Below are positions 1 to 8,617 of a stretch of DNA of 64,000 bases, piece by piece. The notes under the pieces are model-generated. The model was not told the DNA's origin. It was given only the letters and a program-made list of their open reading frames with translations, and searched no databases. The position numbers and the translations under genes are program-made. Source of the DNA: CAVSJA01 sp963728145 (GTDB taxonomy: Bacteria > Bacteroidota > Bacteroidia > Chitinophagales > Chitinophagaceae); NCBI GenBank assembly GCA_963728145.1, contig CAVSJA010000002.1, forward strand, positions 496,001-560,000, in the 5' to 3' direction. How positions within the stretch are numbered: position 1 is the stretch's first letter; every line of letters starts with the position of its first letter.

Positions 1-1736
1 AGATTCTTTCCGGAAAAATCATTCACATCTTTTACAAAACTTCCATATTTGAAATCATTGAATGATTGTGCCGTGCGAATAATTAACTGATCAAACACAG
101 TGCTTGTACTAAAACCGGTTGAATAATCAAGTCCTAATTCTATTCCTTTCTGACGCGTGTCGCCTGCATTTACAAAATAATCCGCATTGGCGCTGTCTTT
201 TCTAACCACCAATGCATTTTCAACCTTGAAATAGAAACCAGCTAGCTCCAATTGCAATTTTCCTTTCAGGAAAATTAGTCTTGTTCCCAGTTCATAGTTG
301 ATACCATGTTCTGCTTCAAGGTCGGTATTGATTGCTCCCGTTGAAGGAAGTAGTTCAGCCATGGTGGGAGGGGAGTATCCCTTGGAAATAGTTCCAAATA
401 CTGAGCTGGTACTATTCAGCTTTTTTAATACGGTGATTCTCGGCGCCCATTCACTTTGATATTCCCGCTTCTGAGTAAATACCGGATATACACTTAAACG
501 TTTGAATTCAACACTTGAATTGTTTATGCTGACGCCCGCAGTGATCAACCAATCATTTTGAATGTCAAGATCACCCTGTACGAAAATACTGTAGATATTA
601 TAATGGATATCATCATTTGTTTGCAGCGTGTCAGGATTACCATTATTGTTCTTCGATACCTGAGTGTTAAAATAACCCGCCTGCAATTCGCCACCTGCAA
701 CTAGATTCAGTGTGCTTCCCGTGAATTTCTTTTCATAGTTAAATATCGTACGTCCACCAAAATGTGGTTCGTTGCGACGCTCATAGTTTCTGAATGTTGG
801 ATTTTGTACCTGCGCAAAAGCTCCATAGACTGTTGTTGCGTTTTTGAAAGCATCAGTGAATTGATAAGTATGGGTTAGTCCAGCAACGAAATTCTTTTGA
901 TAGATTGCTGCCTTTGCTGTTTCAGCACTGGGCAAAGCTCCTGCCGCAGGTCTGGCCTGTTTAGGGTTGGCTGCGAATTCAGTGGCATTCAAGCCACCGG
1001 GTGTTTGATAGTACAGGTCTACATAAAGAATCGCCGCTTTCAGTTGTTGTTTTTCATTAATGCGGAAATTTGAAACCAGGCTAAAGTTGTTCTTTTTGGC
1101 TTCCGTATGTTCGCGGTATCCATCACTTTGATTATGCGCATAGCTGATTAGGGTTCTGCTTTCCTTTTCACCGAACTGTACACTGCCAAGGAAATTGTGC
1201 GTGCCGAAGCTACCTGCTACATATTCGAGATTCAATCCTTTTTTCCAATTACTTTCCAGGGATTGCATTAAGAGCAATCCACCAGTACCCGCACCATACA
1301 AACTTCCTGCGGGACCCTTATAAATTTCTATCGTGGAAAAATTATTAAATGCAAATTGATTGAAGTAAGTATTTCCTCCGGGATCCGTAATGGGGATATC
1401 GTTCCAGTAAACTTTCACATTCCTAACGCCAAAAGGAGAACGCAATGAGCTTCCACGGATATTGAGGCGGTAGCTTCCCGGTGAACGTTCTTCCATTCTC
1501 ACTCCGGAGATCGTATTCATCCCATTAAGTAAAGATGTCTTGTTGAATCGGTCCGCATTATTATTGTTCAGCACTTTCACCGAAGTGCCGCAAGAAATGA
1601 TCCGACGGTTTAATTCAAATGCCGTAATAATAATCTCATCCAAAACCTTTGCAGAATCATTTGTGGACAGGTCTTGTGAAAAACCAGTAAACTGGAAGCA
1701 AATACTTAACAGTAGGGGGTAAGCGATTTTTTGCAT
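1..1736 (-). CDS. TonB-dependent outer-membrane receptor, 3' end cut by window edge
   Basis: Reading the minus strand from an ATG at 1736 gives an open frame with no stop down to base 1, about 578 residues, so the C-terminal part of the barrel lies outside the window. A short signal peptide (MQKIAYPLLLSICF) is followed by a plug domain: NGMNTISGVRMEERSPG near residues 65-80, NIRGSSLRSPFGVRNV, and YKGPAGSLYGAGTGG, the usual end of the TonB plug. After that come alternating aromatic strands typical of a 22-strand barrel. No CarboxypepD-like N-terminal extension is visible, so it looks like an iron-siderophore or cofactor receptor rather than a SusC protein. The substrate cannot be told. It is divergent from the permease at 1852. 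Confidence 0.9.
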   Translation of the reverse strand, partial: MQKIAYPLLLSICFQFTGFSQDLSTNDSAKVLDEIIITAFELNRRIISCGTSVKVLNNNNADRFNKTSLLNGMNTISGVRMEERSPGSYRLNIRGSSLRSPFGVRNVKVYWNDIPITDPGGNTYFNQFAFNNFSTIEIYKGPAGSLYGAGTGGLLLMQSLESNWKKGLNLEYVAGSFGTHNFLGSVQFGEKESRTLISYAHNQSDGYREHTEAKKNNFSLVSNFRINEKQQLKAAILYVDLYYQTPGGLNATEFAANPKQARPAAGALPSAETAKAAIYQKNFVAGLTHTYQFTDAFKNATTVYGAFAQVQNPTFRNYERRNEPHFGGRTIFNYEKKFTGSTLNLVAGGELQAGYFNTQVSKNNNGNPDTLQTNDDIHYNIYSIFVQGDLDIQNDWLITAGVSINNSSVEFKRLSVYPVFTQKREYQSEWAPRITVLKKLNSTSSVFGTISKGYSPPTMAELLPSTGAINTDLEAEHGINYELGTRLIFLKGKLQLELAGFYFKVENALVVRKDSANADYFVNAGDTRQKGIELGLDYSTGFSTSTVFDQLIIRTAQSFNDFKYGSFVKDVNDFSGKN

Positions 1737-1851
1737 ATGGATTCAGTTAATATGTTGGTTGGTTCTCAATTAACATAATAACCAGGATCAACAAATAAGG
1801 GTTCATCTACGCACGCCAAAGATAAAACGTAATATTTGCTATCTTCCGTAC

Positions 1852-3210
1852 ATGAAGCCAAACAAGCTGAATTTATTTGACCTTACGATGATTGTTATTG
1901 GTTTGGTGATTGGAATGGGTATCTTTCGAACTTCCAGAGATGCGGCTGCAGCGGCCCTCACCCCAAACATCTTTTTTGCGACATGGTTGATCGGCGGTTT
2001 TGTGGCATTTTGTGGCGCATTGACCTATGCCGAGATCGGGTCCCGTTATCCCGTAACAGGAGGCTACTACAAGATTTTTAGTTACGCATACCATCCTTCG
2101 ATTGCATTTGCAATAAACTGTATCATTTTAGTTTCCAATGCGGCCTCGCTTTCGGGTGTTGCCCTTATCGGCGCGGAATATATCGCTCCTTTATTGTTTG
2201 GTGCAGAAAAGACCAAGGTTGTTCAGCCTTTTCTGGCAATGGGAGCGATCATTCTTTTTTATGGAGTTAACCTGATGGGACTAAGAATGAGTTCCAAGAC
2301 GCAGAATGTGCTGATGATTATCAAAATCAGTATGCTGGCTGTTATTATAGCGGCTTTATTCTTTCCAAGCCTGTATAATCCTTCACCATTGCCGGTTTCC
2401 TCCATTGAGGATAAAAGTTTTTGGACACTTGTTCTGGCATTTGGTGTGGCGTTGAAAGCTGTCTCATTTACCTACGGTGGTTATCAGCAAACCATCAATT
2501 TTGGGGGTGAGATCCAAAACCCCCGAAGAAACATTCCAAGGGGGATTTTTATTGGGATCCTGGTGATTATCATCCTCTACCTCGCAGTTAGCTTTTCATA
2601 TTATAAGATTATAGGTTTTGTGGAACTTGGAATGGAACAGCAAAACAGATCAGGAATTGCGGCTATTGTGGCAGAACGTATGTTTGGGAAAACTGGGCTA
2701 TATGTGTCCGCCATATTACTTTTTGTGGCAGTACTTGCATATGTAAATGTGTTGCTATTAAGTAATCCCCGCGTAATGTATGCCATGAGTGAAGATGGAA
2801 TTCTTCCCGCAGCTTTTAAGAAGAAAGATGAGAAGAAAGATGTTCTCACAGTAAGCTTGACAGTTTTCGCAGCCATTTGTATTATCGTATTGTTCTTTGC
2901 GGACACGTTCGACAAGATCCTGAGCTTTACTATATTTCTGGATTCTATCGGCATGGCAACTTCGGCTGCAACAATCTTTGTATTAAGGAAAAGAATGAAG
3001 AATGCCGACAACACTGGTATTTACGCGATGAAATTATATCCACTTCTTCCTATCATATTTGTAATCACATATATTTTTGTTGGAACAATTATCGCAATCA
3101 CGAACCCCGAATTTGCCGTGATCGGGATTTCTGTATTCCTTGCCTTTCTTTTGATTTACTTTGTTGCAAGGAGATTTACAAAAAAGAAACCGCCAATAGA
3201 ACATGTCTGA
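1852..3210 (+). CDS. APC-superfamily amino acid permease
   Basis: A 452-residue polytopic inner-membrane protein with about 12 hydrophobic segments. Helix 1 carries the unwound-helix motif VIGMGIF (residues 19-25) of APC transporters, and the following AEIGSRYPVTGG segment is also typical of the family. The tail is short and basic (RRFTKKKPP). It should import or exchange an amino acid using an ion gradient. Its last 8 bases overlap the PLP enzyme at 3203, so the two are translationally coupled, and the substrate is probably the amino acid that enzyme acts on. Which amino acid cannot be decided from sequence alone. Confidence 0.9.
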   Translation: MKPNKLNLFDLTMIVIGLVIGMGIFRTSRDAAAAALTPNIFFATWLIGGFVAFCGALTYAEIGSRYPVTGGYYKIFSYAYHPSIAFAINCIILVSNAASLSGVALIGAEYIAPLLFGAEKTKVVQPFLAMGAIILFYGVNLMGLRMSSKTQNVLMIIKISMLAVIIAALFFPSLYNPSPLPVSSIEDKSFWTLVLAFGVALKAVSFTYGGYQQTINFGGEIQNPRRNIPRGIFIGILVIIILYLAVSFSYYKIIGFVELGMEQQNRSGIAAIVAERMFGKTGLYVSAILLFVAVLAYVNVLLLSNPRVMYAMSEDGILPAAFKKKDEKKDVLTVSLTVFAAICIIVLFFADTFDKILSFTIFLDSIGMATSAATIFVLRKRMKNADNTGIYAMKLYPLLPIIFVITYIFVGTIIAITNPEFAVIGISVFLAFLLIYFVARRFTKKKPPIEHV

Positions 3211-4369
3211 CGATCTTTCCTATATTATAAATGAGCTCGGCGAAGATCGCGAGCAATATTTTCGCGCTATTGCACCTCCCATCGTTCAAACCAGCAATTT
3301 CGCGTTTGACACGGTCGAAGATCTTAGGAAGGCTTTCGAAGATGAATACAGCACCCATCTGTACAGCCGGGGATTAAATCCAACAGTCGACATTCTGAGG
3401 ACAAAGCTCGCCGCCCTCGACGGCGCCGAAGATGCGCTGGTGCTTAACAGTGGTGCATCCGCAATCTTTGCTTCGGTTTTTGCGAACGTAAAAAGCGGGG
3501 ATCATATCGTTTCCGTCAATAAGCCTTATACCTGGGCACAGAAAATGTTTGATAATGTATTGCCACGTTTCGGCATTACTACAACTTATATTGATGGAAC
3601 CAGGATAGAAAATTTTGAGCGTGCAATACTTCCATCAACAACCGTGATCTACCTGGAAAGTCCCAACAGTTGGGATTATGCAATTCAGGACCTCCCTGCG
3701 GTTGCTGATCTGGCAAAGTCTGAGGACATCCTCACAATCATCGACAATAGTTACTGCACACCCCTTTATCAAAAACCGTTGGACCTCGGTATTGATATTT
3801 CACTTCAGACCGCGACAAAATATATTGGAGGGCATAGCGATACGATTGGCGGCGTGATTGCAGGCAGGAGGGAGATGATGAAAAAGATTTTCGATAGCGA
3901 ATATCTGAATATGGGTATCGGTTCAACACCATTTAATGCCTGGTTGATGCTGCGCGGACTTCGGACTCTTCCCGCCCGCCTTGACCGGATTACCGCATCT
4001 ACTCAAAAAATGGTTAATTATTTAAAGGGACATCCCCGGGTTGAGGAATTATTATTTCCTTTGGAGCCTTCTTTCCCACAATATGAACTGGCAAAGAAGC
4101 AGATGAAGGGTGCCTGCGGACTGATTACCATTGTGATGAAGGCAAAAAAAATGGATGAAATTGTAACCTTCTGCGAGGGGTTGCGACATATTCTCATGGC
4201 CGTTAGTTGGGGAGGACACGAAAGCCTGGCAATTCCAAGATGCGCTTCGCTCAAGCCGGAAGAATTTAATGCATCGGATAGAGAACAACGAATGATCAGG
4301 TTTTATGTAGGATTGGAAGAACCCGATTATCTGATTGCAGATATGGAACAAGCTTTCGCTCTTTTATAA
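3203..4369 (+). CDS. Cys/Met-metabolism PLP-dependent enzyme (cystathionine lyase/synthase-like)
   Basis: A 388-residue enzyme of the Cys/Met metabolism PLP family (fold type I). The Schiff-base lysine is K206 in SLQTATKYIGGHSD, preceded by the cofactor-binding aspartate in TIIDNSYCTP. The N-terminal YSRGLNPTVDILRTKLAALDGAE and NSGASAI segments match the gamma-family layout. Members cleave or form C-S bonds in cystathionine, homocysteine or methionine. The start ATG lies inside the permease gene in another frame, which points to a two-gene uptake-and-degradation unit. The exact reaction (beta-lyase, gamma-lyase or synthase) is open. Confidence 0.87.
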   Translation: MSDDLSYIINELGEDREQYFRAIAPPIVQTSNFAFDTVEDLRKAFEDEYSTHLYSRGLNPTVDILRTKLAALDGAEDALVLNSGASAIFASVFANVKSGDHIVSVNKPYTWAQKMFDNVLPRFGITTTYIDGTRIENFERAILPSTTVIYLESPNSWDYAIQDLPAVADLAKSEDILTIIDNSYCTPLYQKPLDLGIDISLQTATKYIGGHSDTIGGVIAGRREMMKKIFDSEYLNMGIGSTPFNAWLMLRGLRTLPARLDRITASTQKMVNYLKGHPRVEELLFPLEPSFPQYELAKKQMKGACGLITIVMKAKKMDEIVTFCEGLRHILMAVSWGGHESLAIPRCASLKPEEFNASDREQRMIRFYVGLEEPDYLIADMEQAFALL

Positions 4370-4397
4370 TATCTGGACTGTATTGGTTAGTTTTGCG

Positions 4398-4415
4398 CCC
4401 CCGAATGTTCGGGGG
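4398..4415. other. Perfect 8-bp hairpin in the gap before the tolC-like gene
   Basis: CCCCCGAA and TTCGGGGG are separated by two bases. No T-run follows on either strand, so it is not a standard intrinsic terminator, but it sits just after the stop of the PLP enzyme and could protect or end that transcript. Confidence 0.4.
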
Positions 4416-4466
4416 ATCTTACGAGACCGTTTATCATAAATAAAACAGCCAACATTACATTACGAT

Positions 4467-4474
4467 TATTTTTG
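4467..4474 (+). promoter_or_regulatory. Candidate -7 element upstream of tolC-like gene
   Basis: TATTTTTG fits the Bacteroidota TAnnTTTG -7 consensus. It lies only 4 bases before the chosen ATG, so if used, the transcript would be leaderless or start inside the gene. No clear TTG -33 element was found at the right distance, hence low confidence. Confidence 0.3.
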
Positions 4475-4478
4475 TTGT

Positions 4479-5924
4479 ATGCACAAAAGAATCTTCTTAC
4501 TGTTTTTGATTTTACCTACAGTATTTGCGGTGACAGGACAGGACAAATGGGACCTTAAGCGCTGCGTCGAATATGCGCTGGCTAATAATATTTCTGTTAA
4601 GCAGGCTGATGTACAGGCGAGACTTGCAGAACTCAGCTTGAAACAGGCTCGGCTGAGCCAGTACCCATCATTAAACCTTTCGGCGAGTACTTCGTTAAGT
4701 GGAGGTAGGTCCATTGATCCTACTACAAACCTCTTCACTATTCAACAAATTCATTCTGCAGGATTCAGTCTTAACACAAACATGAGTCTCTTCAATTGGT
4801 TTAGTATTAGAAAGAATATAGCGGGTAATGAGTTTGACACAGAAGCGGCAAGAGCAGGGGTAGACAAATTGAAGAATGATATTTCTCTGAATGTCGCAAC
4901 TGCCTATTTGCTGGTCCTAAATTCCCAGGAACAGGCAAATATTTCAGGAGTTGCGGTGCAACAAGATTTGCAAAATCTGAACAATGTCAAAAAGAGGGTT
5001 GATGCCGGATCATTGCCGATATTGAACCTTGCCGAGATTGAAGCACAATTGGCAAGAGACAGCTCTAACTTGGTAGCTTCGCAAGCTACAGTTCAAACAA
5101 ACACACTTCAATTAAAGGCCTTACTTAATTTGGATGCAGCCGAACCATTTGTTGTAGAAATGCCTCCTTTGGACAAAATTCCTGTAGAATCTCTTGGTTC
5201 CCTTCAGCCTGAAACTGTTTATGAGCTGGCCGTAGCTAATTTTCCTCAGCAAAAAGTGAACAACCTAAGGATAAAAGCTGCTGAGAAATATGCAGGTTCA
5301 GCCAGAGGACAAATGTATCCGAGCCTTTCGTTGTTTGGTGGTCTGGGGACGAATTATTCCAATTTCAAACGGCCTACCACAATTGACCGACTGCCTTCAG
5401 GAGCATTTGATACGACTGAGGCTATTGTAACCGTAGGCACCACGAATTATCCTGTACTTACGCCGAATTTTAATACAGTTGTTCATACCGGATTTGATCC
5501 ATTTGGTTTACAGTTCAGCGATAATTTTAGATCGAATATTGGGGTTAATTTGAGCATACCCATTTTCAATTGGGGAAATGCAAAGACAGCGTGGAAAAGA
5601 AGCCTCTTAAACGTAGAAAATTTGGAACTGCAGAGAGAGTTAGATTCAAGAACGTTAAAACAAGACATTTATCGGGCTTATAACGATGCATCCGCAGCCA
5701 TTCAGAGATATACAGCGTCTAAAAAGAGTGTAGAAACTGCACAACGAGCATATGACTTTTCTCAAAAAAGATATGATCTTGGATTGTTGCCAACAATTGA
5801 CTTCTTAACAAATCAAAACAATCTTACCCGCGCAAAAGTTGAACTTGCACTGGCGCAGGTAGATTATGTTTTCCGTCTGAAATTGTTGGAATTTTATAAA
5901 GGAATGGGCATCCGACTTGAATAA
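4479..5924 (+). CDS. TolC-family outer-membrane efflux channel
   Basis: A 481-residue protein with a signal peptide (MHKRIFLLFLILPTVFAVTG) and two repeats of the outer membrane efflux protein domain. The first starts at WDLKRCVEYALANNISVKQA and the second near ETVYELAVANFPQQK. Long amphipathic helices rich in A, Q and N follow each. The family forms a trimeric channel across the outer membrane and periplasm for tripartite export. It is followed after 28 bp by an HlyD/MacA-type adaptor, so the two probably work together. The inner-membrane pump is not in this window. Confidence 0.92.
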   Translation: MHKRIFLLFLILPTVFAVTGQDKWDLKRCVEYALANNISVKQADVQARLAELSLKQARLSQYPSLNLSASTSLSGGRSIDPTTNLFTIQQIHSAGFSLNTNMSLFNWFSIRKNIAGNEFDTEAARAGVDKLKNDISLNVATAYLLVLNSQEQANISGVAVQQDLQNLNNVKKRVDAGSLPILNLAEIEAQLARDSSNLVASQATVQTNTLQLKALLNLDAAEPFVVEMPPLDKIPVESLGSLQPETVYELAVANFPQQKVNNLRIKAAEKYAGSARGQMYPSLSLFGGLGTNYSNFKRPTTIDRLPSGAFDTTEAIVTVGTTNYPVLTPNFNTVVHTGFDPFGLQFSDNFRSNIGVNLSIPIFNWGNAKTAWKRSLLNVENLELQRELDSRTLKQDIYRAYNDASAAIQRYTASKKSVETAQRAYDFSQKRYDLGLLPTIDFLTNQNNLTRAKVELALAQVDYVFRLKLLEFYKGMGIRLE

Positions 5925-5952
5925 AACTAACTAAACCTGACAATAGCATTGT

Positions 5953-7329
5953 ATGAAAAAGAAATTATTATGGATTATTGGTATTCTCGTTGGTATCGTC
6001 TTGGTACTGGTTGGCCTGAAATCTGCCGGTGTTGTTGGAAAAGAGGAGGGATTAAAGGTCACAACAGAAAAAGTCGTGCGCAGAACAATAATCGAAACAG
6101 TGAATGCCAGTGGAAAGATCTATCCTGAAATAGAAGTAAAAGTAAGTCCTGATATTTCCGGTGAGATCGTTGAGCTGAAAGTGGAAGAGGGAGATAGCGT
6201 AAAGCGTGGTCAATTGCTCGCCCGGATCTATGCCGATATTTATTCCACGCAGGCAAACCAGGCTTCAGCAATAGTAAATCAGCAACAGGCTTCCGTTGAA
6301 AATAGCAAGGCCCAGTTGGAGAGCTTGAAATCAACCATGGATCTTGCGCAAAAGACCTATGACCGTCAAAAGCAGCTGCTCGACGAGAAGATAATTTCCC
6401 GCGCCGAATTTGAACAGGCAGAAAATAATTTGCAGACTGCGAAGGCGAATTATAACGCTGCATTGCAGGGAATCAAGAGCGGACAGGCAGGCGTGCAAAG
6501 TGCACAGGCCAGTTTGGAAAGAGCGAATAAGGATTTAAGCAGAACCACAGTGCTTGCACCAATGAGCGGAGTGGTCTCATTGCTCAATGTAAAGAAAGGA
6601 GAGCGTGTGGTTGGTAACTCAATGATGGCTGGTACCGAAATGATGCGCGTTGCCGATATGAGCCTTATTGAAGTAAGAGTAGATGTTGGAGAAAATGATA
6701 TTCCGAAGATTAGCCTATATGATTCAGCTCTTGTTGAAGTAGATGCCTACAATAACCGAAAATTTAAAGGTGTTGTCACAAAGATTGCAAGTAGCAGCAC
6801 TTCAAGCGCTGCTGCAGCAGTGAGTAATGACGTAACAAATTACAAAGTGCATATTCGTCTCATTCCGGAGTCTTATCAAGACCTGATTGATCCAAAGAGG
6901 CCGAAAGTGTTTCCTTTCCGTCCCGGAATGAATGCAAGTGCGGATATCCAAACCAATACAAAGCCTAATGTGATTGCAGTTCCAATCAATGCAGTAACAA
7001 CAAGAGAAAAAGGAACTGATAAAACAGTCGCCGATAAGAAAGAAGAAAAGAAAGCTGCCCAGACAGCTGGCATGCAGGAAGAAGTAAAGACAGGGTTATC
7101 TGATAATCTGGATGAAGTTGTTTTTATTCTTCAGCCTGGTGGAACAGTGAAGAAAGTGCAGGTAAAGACAGATATACAGGACATCAATTACATCGAAATA
7201 TTTGATGGTTTAAAAGAAGGAGACGAGATCATTACACTTCCATATAATGTGGTTAGCAAGATCCTTAGAGATGGTATGAAGGTAAAAGTCGTTCCAAGGG
7301 ATCAGTTGTTTGAGGCGAAGAAGAATTAG
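5953..7329 (+). CDS. HlyD/MacA-type periplasmic adaptor of an efflux system
   Basis: A 458-residue membrane-fusion protein. An N-terminal membrane anchor (residues 4-24) is followed by a lipoyl-like half motif (VSPDISGEIVELKVEEGDSV), a long coiled-coil hairpin (about residues 95-190, many Q, A, K and E) and the second lipoyl half at TTVLAPMSGVVSLLNV. A beta-barrel region follows. A lysine-rich insert near residues 350-375 (TDKTVADKKEEKKAAQ) is unusual and probably a flexible loop. It should link the TolC-like channel at 4479 to an ABC or RND pump. MacB would be the usual partner but no ABC gene follows; a hairpin array and gpsA come next. Confidence 0.9.
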   Translation: MKKKLLWIIGILVGIVLVLVGLKSAGVVGKEEGLKVTTEKVVRRTIIETVNASGKIYPEIEVKVSPDISGEIVELKVEEGDSVKRGQLLARIYADIYSTQANQASAIVNQQQASVENSKAQLESLKSTMDLAQKTYDRQKQLLDEKIISRAEFEQAENNLQTAKANYNAALQGIKSGQAGVQSAQASLERANKDLSRTTVLAPMSGVVSLLNVKKGERVVGNSMMAGTEMMRVADMSLIEVRVDVGENDIPKISLYDSALVEVDAYNNRKFKGVVTKIASSSTSSAAAAVSNDVTNYKVHIRLIPESYQDLIDPKRPKVFPFRPGMNASADIQTNTKPNVIAVPINAVTTREKGTDKTVADKKEEKKAAQTAGMQEEVKTGLSDNLDEVVFILQPGGTVKKVQVKTDIQDINYIEIFDGLKEGDEIITLPYNVVSKILRDGMKVKVVPRDQLFEAKKN

Positions 7330-7430
7330 ATTGTTTGATTGTTTTATTGTTAGATGGTTGGGTTTACATTATATATAACTTTACCAACTAATTAGTCCAA
7401 CCATCTAGCAATCAAACAACTCAACCATCG
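7329..7430. repeat. Intergenic self-complementary word array
   Basis: The left arm (about 7329-7361) repeats GATTGTTT-like words and ends TAGATGGTTGG. The right arm (about 7395-7430) begins CCAACCATCTAG and continues with AATCAAACAA words. The arms pair over about 33 bases with a few mismatches, with a 33-base loop. It lies between two co-directional genes. See the finding on the whole family. Confidence 0.75.
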
Positions 7431-7437
7431 ATTCATA

Positions 7438-8475
7438 ATGCAATTCGGAATAATAGGAAGCGGCAGTTGGGCAACAGCATTAGCAAAGATCCTTAACGAC
7501 AATAAACAGGCGCTGAATTGGTGTGTTCGTAATGAATCGATAGTCGATCATATCCGCCAAAGACATCATAATCCTCAATATCTAAGTTCCATTTATTTTG
7601 ATACTTCCTTGCTTCGCTTAACCACCGATGTTGCCAGGACAATTAAGGACTCCGATTGCATCGTAATGGCTGTTCCATCAGCTTATTTTGTTCCCACGAT
7701 AGAAGGTTTACCGAAAAATATATTGAAAGGGAAAAAAGTAGTTTCGGCAATAAAAGGGATCATTCCCGATGGAAACCTTTTGCTTAATGACTATTTAAAC
7801 CAGAATTACGACTTAGTACAGGATGACTATTTCACCTTAATGGGTCCCTGCCATGCAGAGGAAGTGGCTTCAGAGAAACTTTCTTATCTAACCTTTAGCG
7901 GAAACGATGTACCCACGGCACGTGAAATTGCGTCTAATTTTAAGACGCCCTACCTGAATACCATAGTGAACAATGATATTTATGGAGTGCAGTATGCAGC
8001 TATTTTGAAAAATATCTATGCCCTGGGTGCTGGAATTGCTCATGGACTTGAATATGGCGATAACTTTTTAAGTGTATTGATTGCGAATAGTGCAGATGAG
8101 ATGGCGGGCTTCTTGCGTAAGGTTGGAATACAGCATATCGAAGTAGGTGTGCATGATGAAGAAGATCCGCTGACCCATAAACGAAGTCCCAATTACGCTG
8201 CTTCGGTTTATCTCGGTGATCTGCTGGTAACCTGTTATTCACTTTATAGCCGTAACCGAACCTTTGGAAATATGATCGGCAAGGGATATTCTGTTAAGTC
8301 AGCGCAATTAGAAATGAATATGGTAGCTGAAGGTTATAATGCGAGTCGATCTATCTATTTGATAAACAAAGAGGTGGCCTCTGAAATGCCAATAGCCGAA
8401 ACCATTTACCGTATACTCTGGGAGAATGTTAAACCTGCAAAAGGCTTTGAACAAATAGAAGAAGTTCTCGTCTAA
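7438..8475 (+). CDS. gpsA: NAD(P)H-dependent glycerol-3-phosphate dehydrogenase
   Basis: A 345-residue cytoplasmic enzyme that reduces dihydroxyacetone phosphate to sn-glycerol 3-phosphate for phospholipid synthesis. The N-terminal Rossmann motif reads GIIGSGSWATALAKIL. KKVVSAIKGI, the substrate-binding LMGPCHAEEV, and the catalytic region with YAAILKNIYALGAGIAHGLE are all in place, as is the C-terminal YNASRSIYLINK segment. The length is normal. The ATG is directly preceded by the right arm of a hairpin array, so no separate leader can be recognised. Confidence 0.95.
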   Translation: MQFGIIGSGSWATALAKILNDNKQALNWCVRNESIVDHIRQRHHNPQYLSSIYFDTSLLRLTTDVARTIKDSDCIVMAVPSAYFVPTIEGLPKNILKGKKVVSAIKGIIPDGNLLLNDYLNQNYDLVQDDYFTLMGPCHAEEVASEKLSYLTFSGNDVPTAREIASNFKTPYLNTIVNNDIYGVQYAAILKNIYALGAGIAHGLEYGDNFLSVLIANSADEMAGFLRKVGIQHIEVGVHDEEDPLTHKRSPNYAASVYLGDLLVTCYSLYSRNRTFGNMIGKGYSVKSAQLEMNMVAEGYNASRSIYLINKEVASEMPIAETIYRILWENVKPAKGFEQIEEVLV

Positions 8476-8496
8476 TAGAGTAAATTAGTATTGACA

Positions 8497-8607
8497 ATGC
8501 CCTTCTCTTTTCAACCATATGGAATCACAGCGATCCTTGTAATGATCGGAATACTCTCGGTTATCGAGTTGGTGAAATATCTGCGCGCCAAAAAGAATAC
8601 TCAATAG
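8497..8607 (+). CDS. Possible 36-residue single-pass membrane peptide
   Basis: ATG at 8497 opens a 36-codon frame with one hydrophobic stretch (ITAILVMIGILSVIELV) followed by a basic tail (KYLRAKKNTQ). That is the layout of many bacterial small membrane proteins, with the positive charges expected to stay inside. It starts 21 bp after gpsA and ends just before the convergent hemW. No family is recognised, and a frame this short may be chance. Confidence 0.35.
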   Translation: MPFSFQPYGITAILVMIGILSVIELVKYLRAKKNTQ

Positions 8608-8617
8608 TTTTTCTGCA

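Noticed and set aside
1737..1851. Riboswitch (cobalamin or similar) upstream of the first TonB receptor
   Set aside because: The divergent gap is only 115 bp and shows no B12-box or other recognisable aptamer elements.
6059..6463. Antisense open frames of 80-140 codons opposite real genes (for example at 6059, 2601, 30757)
   Set aside because: They lie fully opposite well-recognised genes, lack family features and follow from codon bias of the sense strand.
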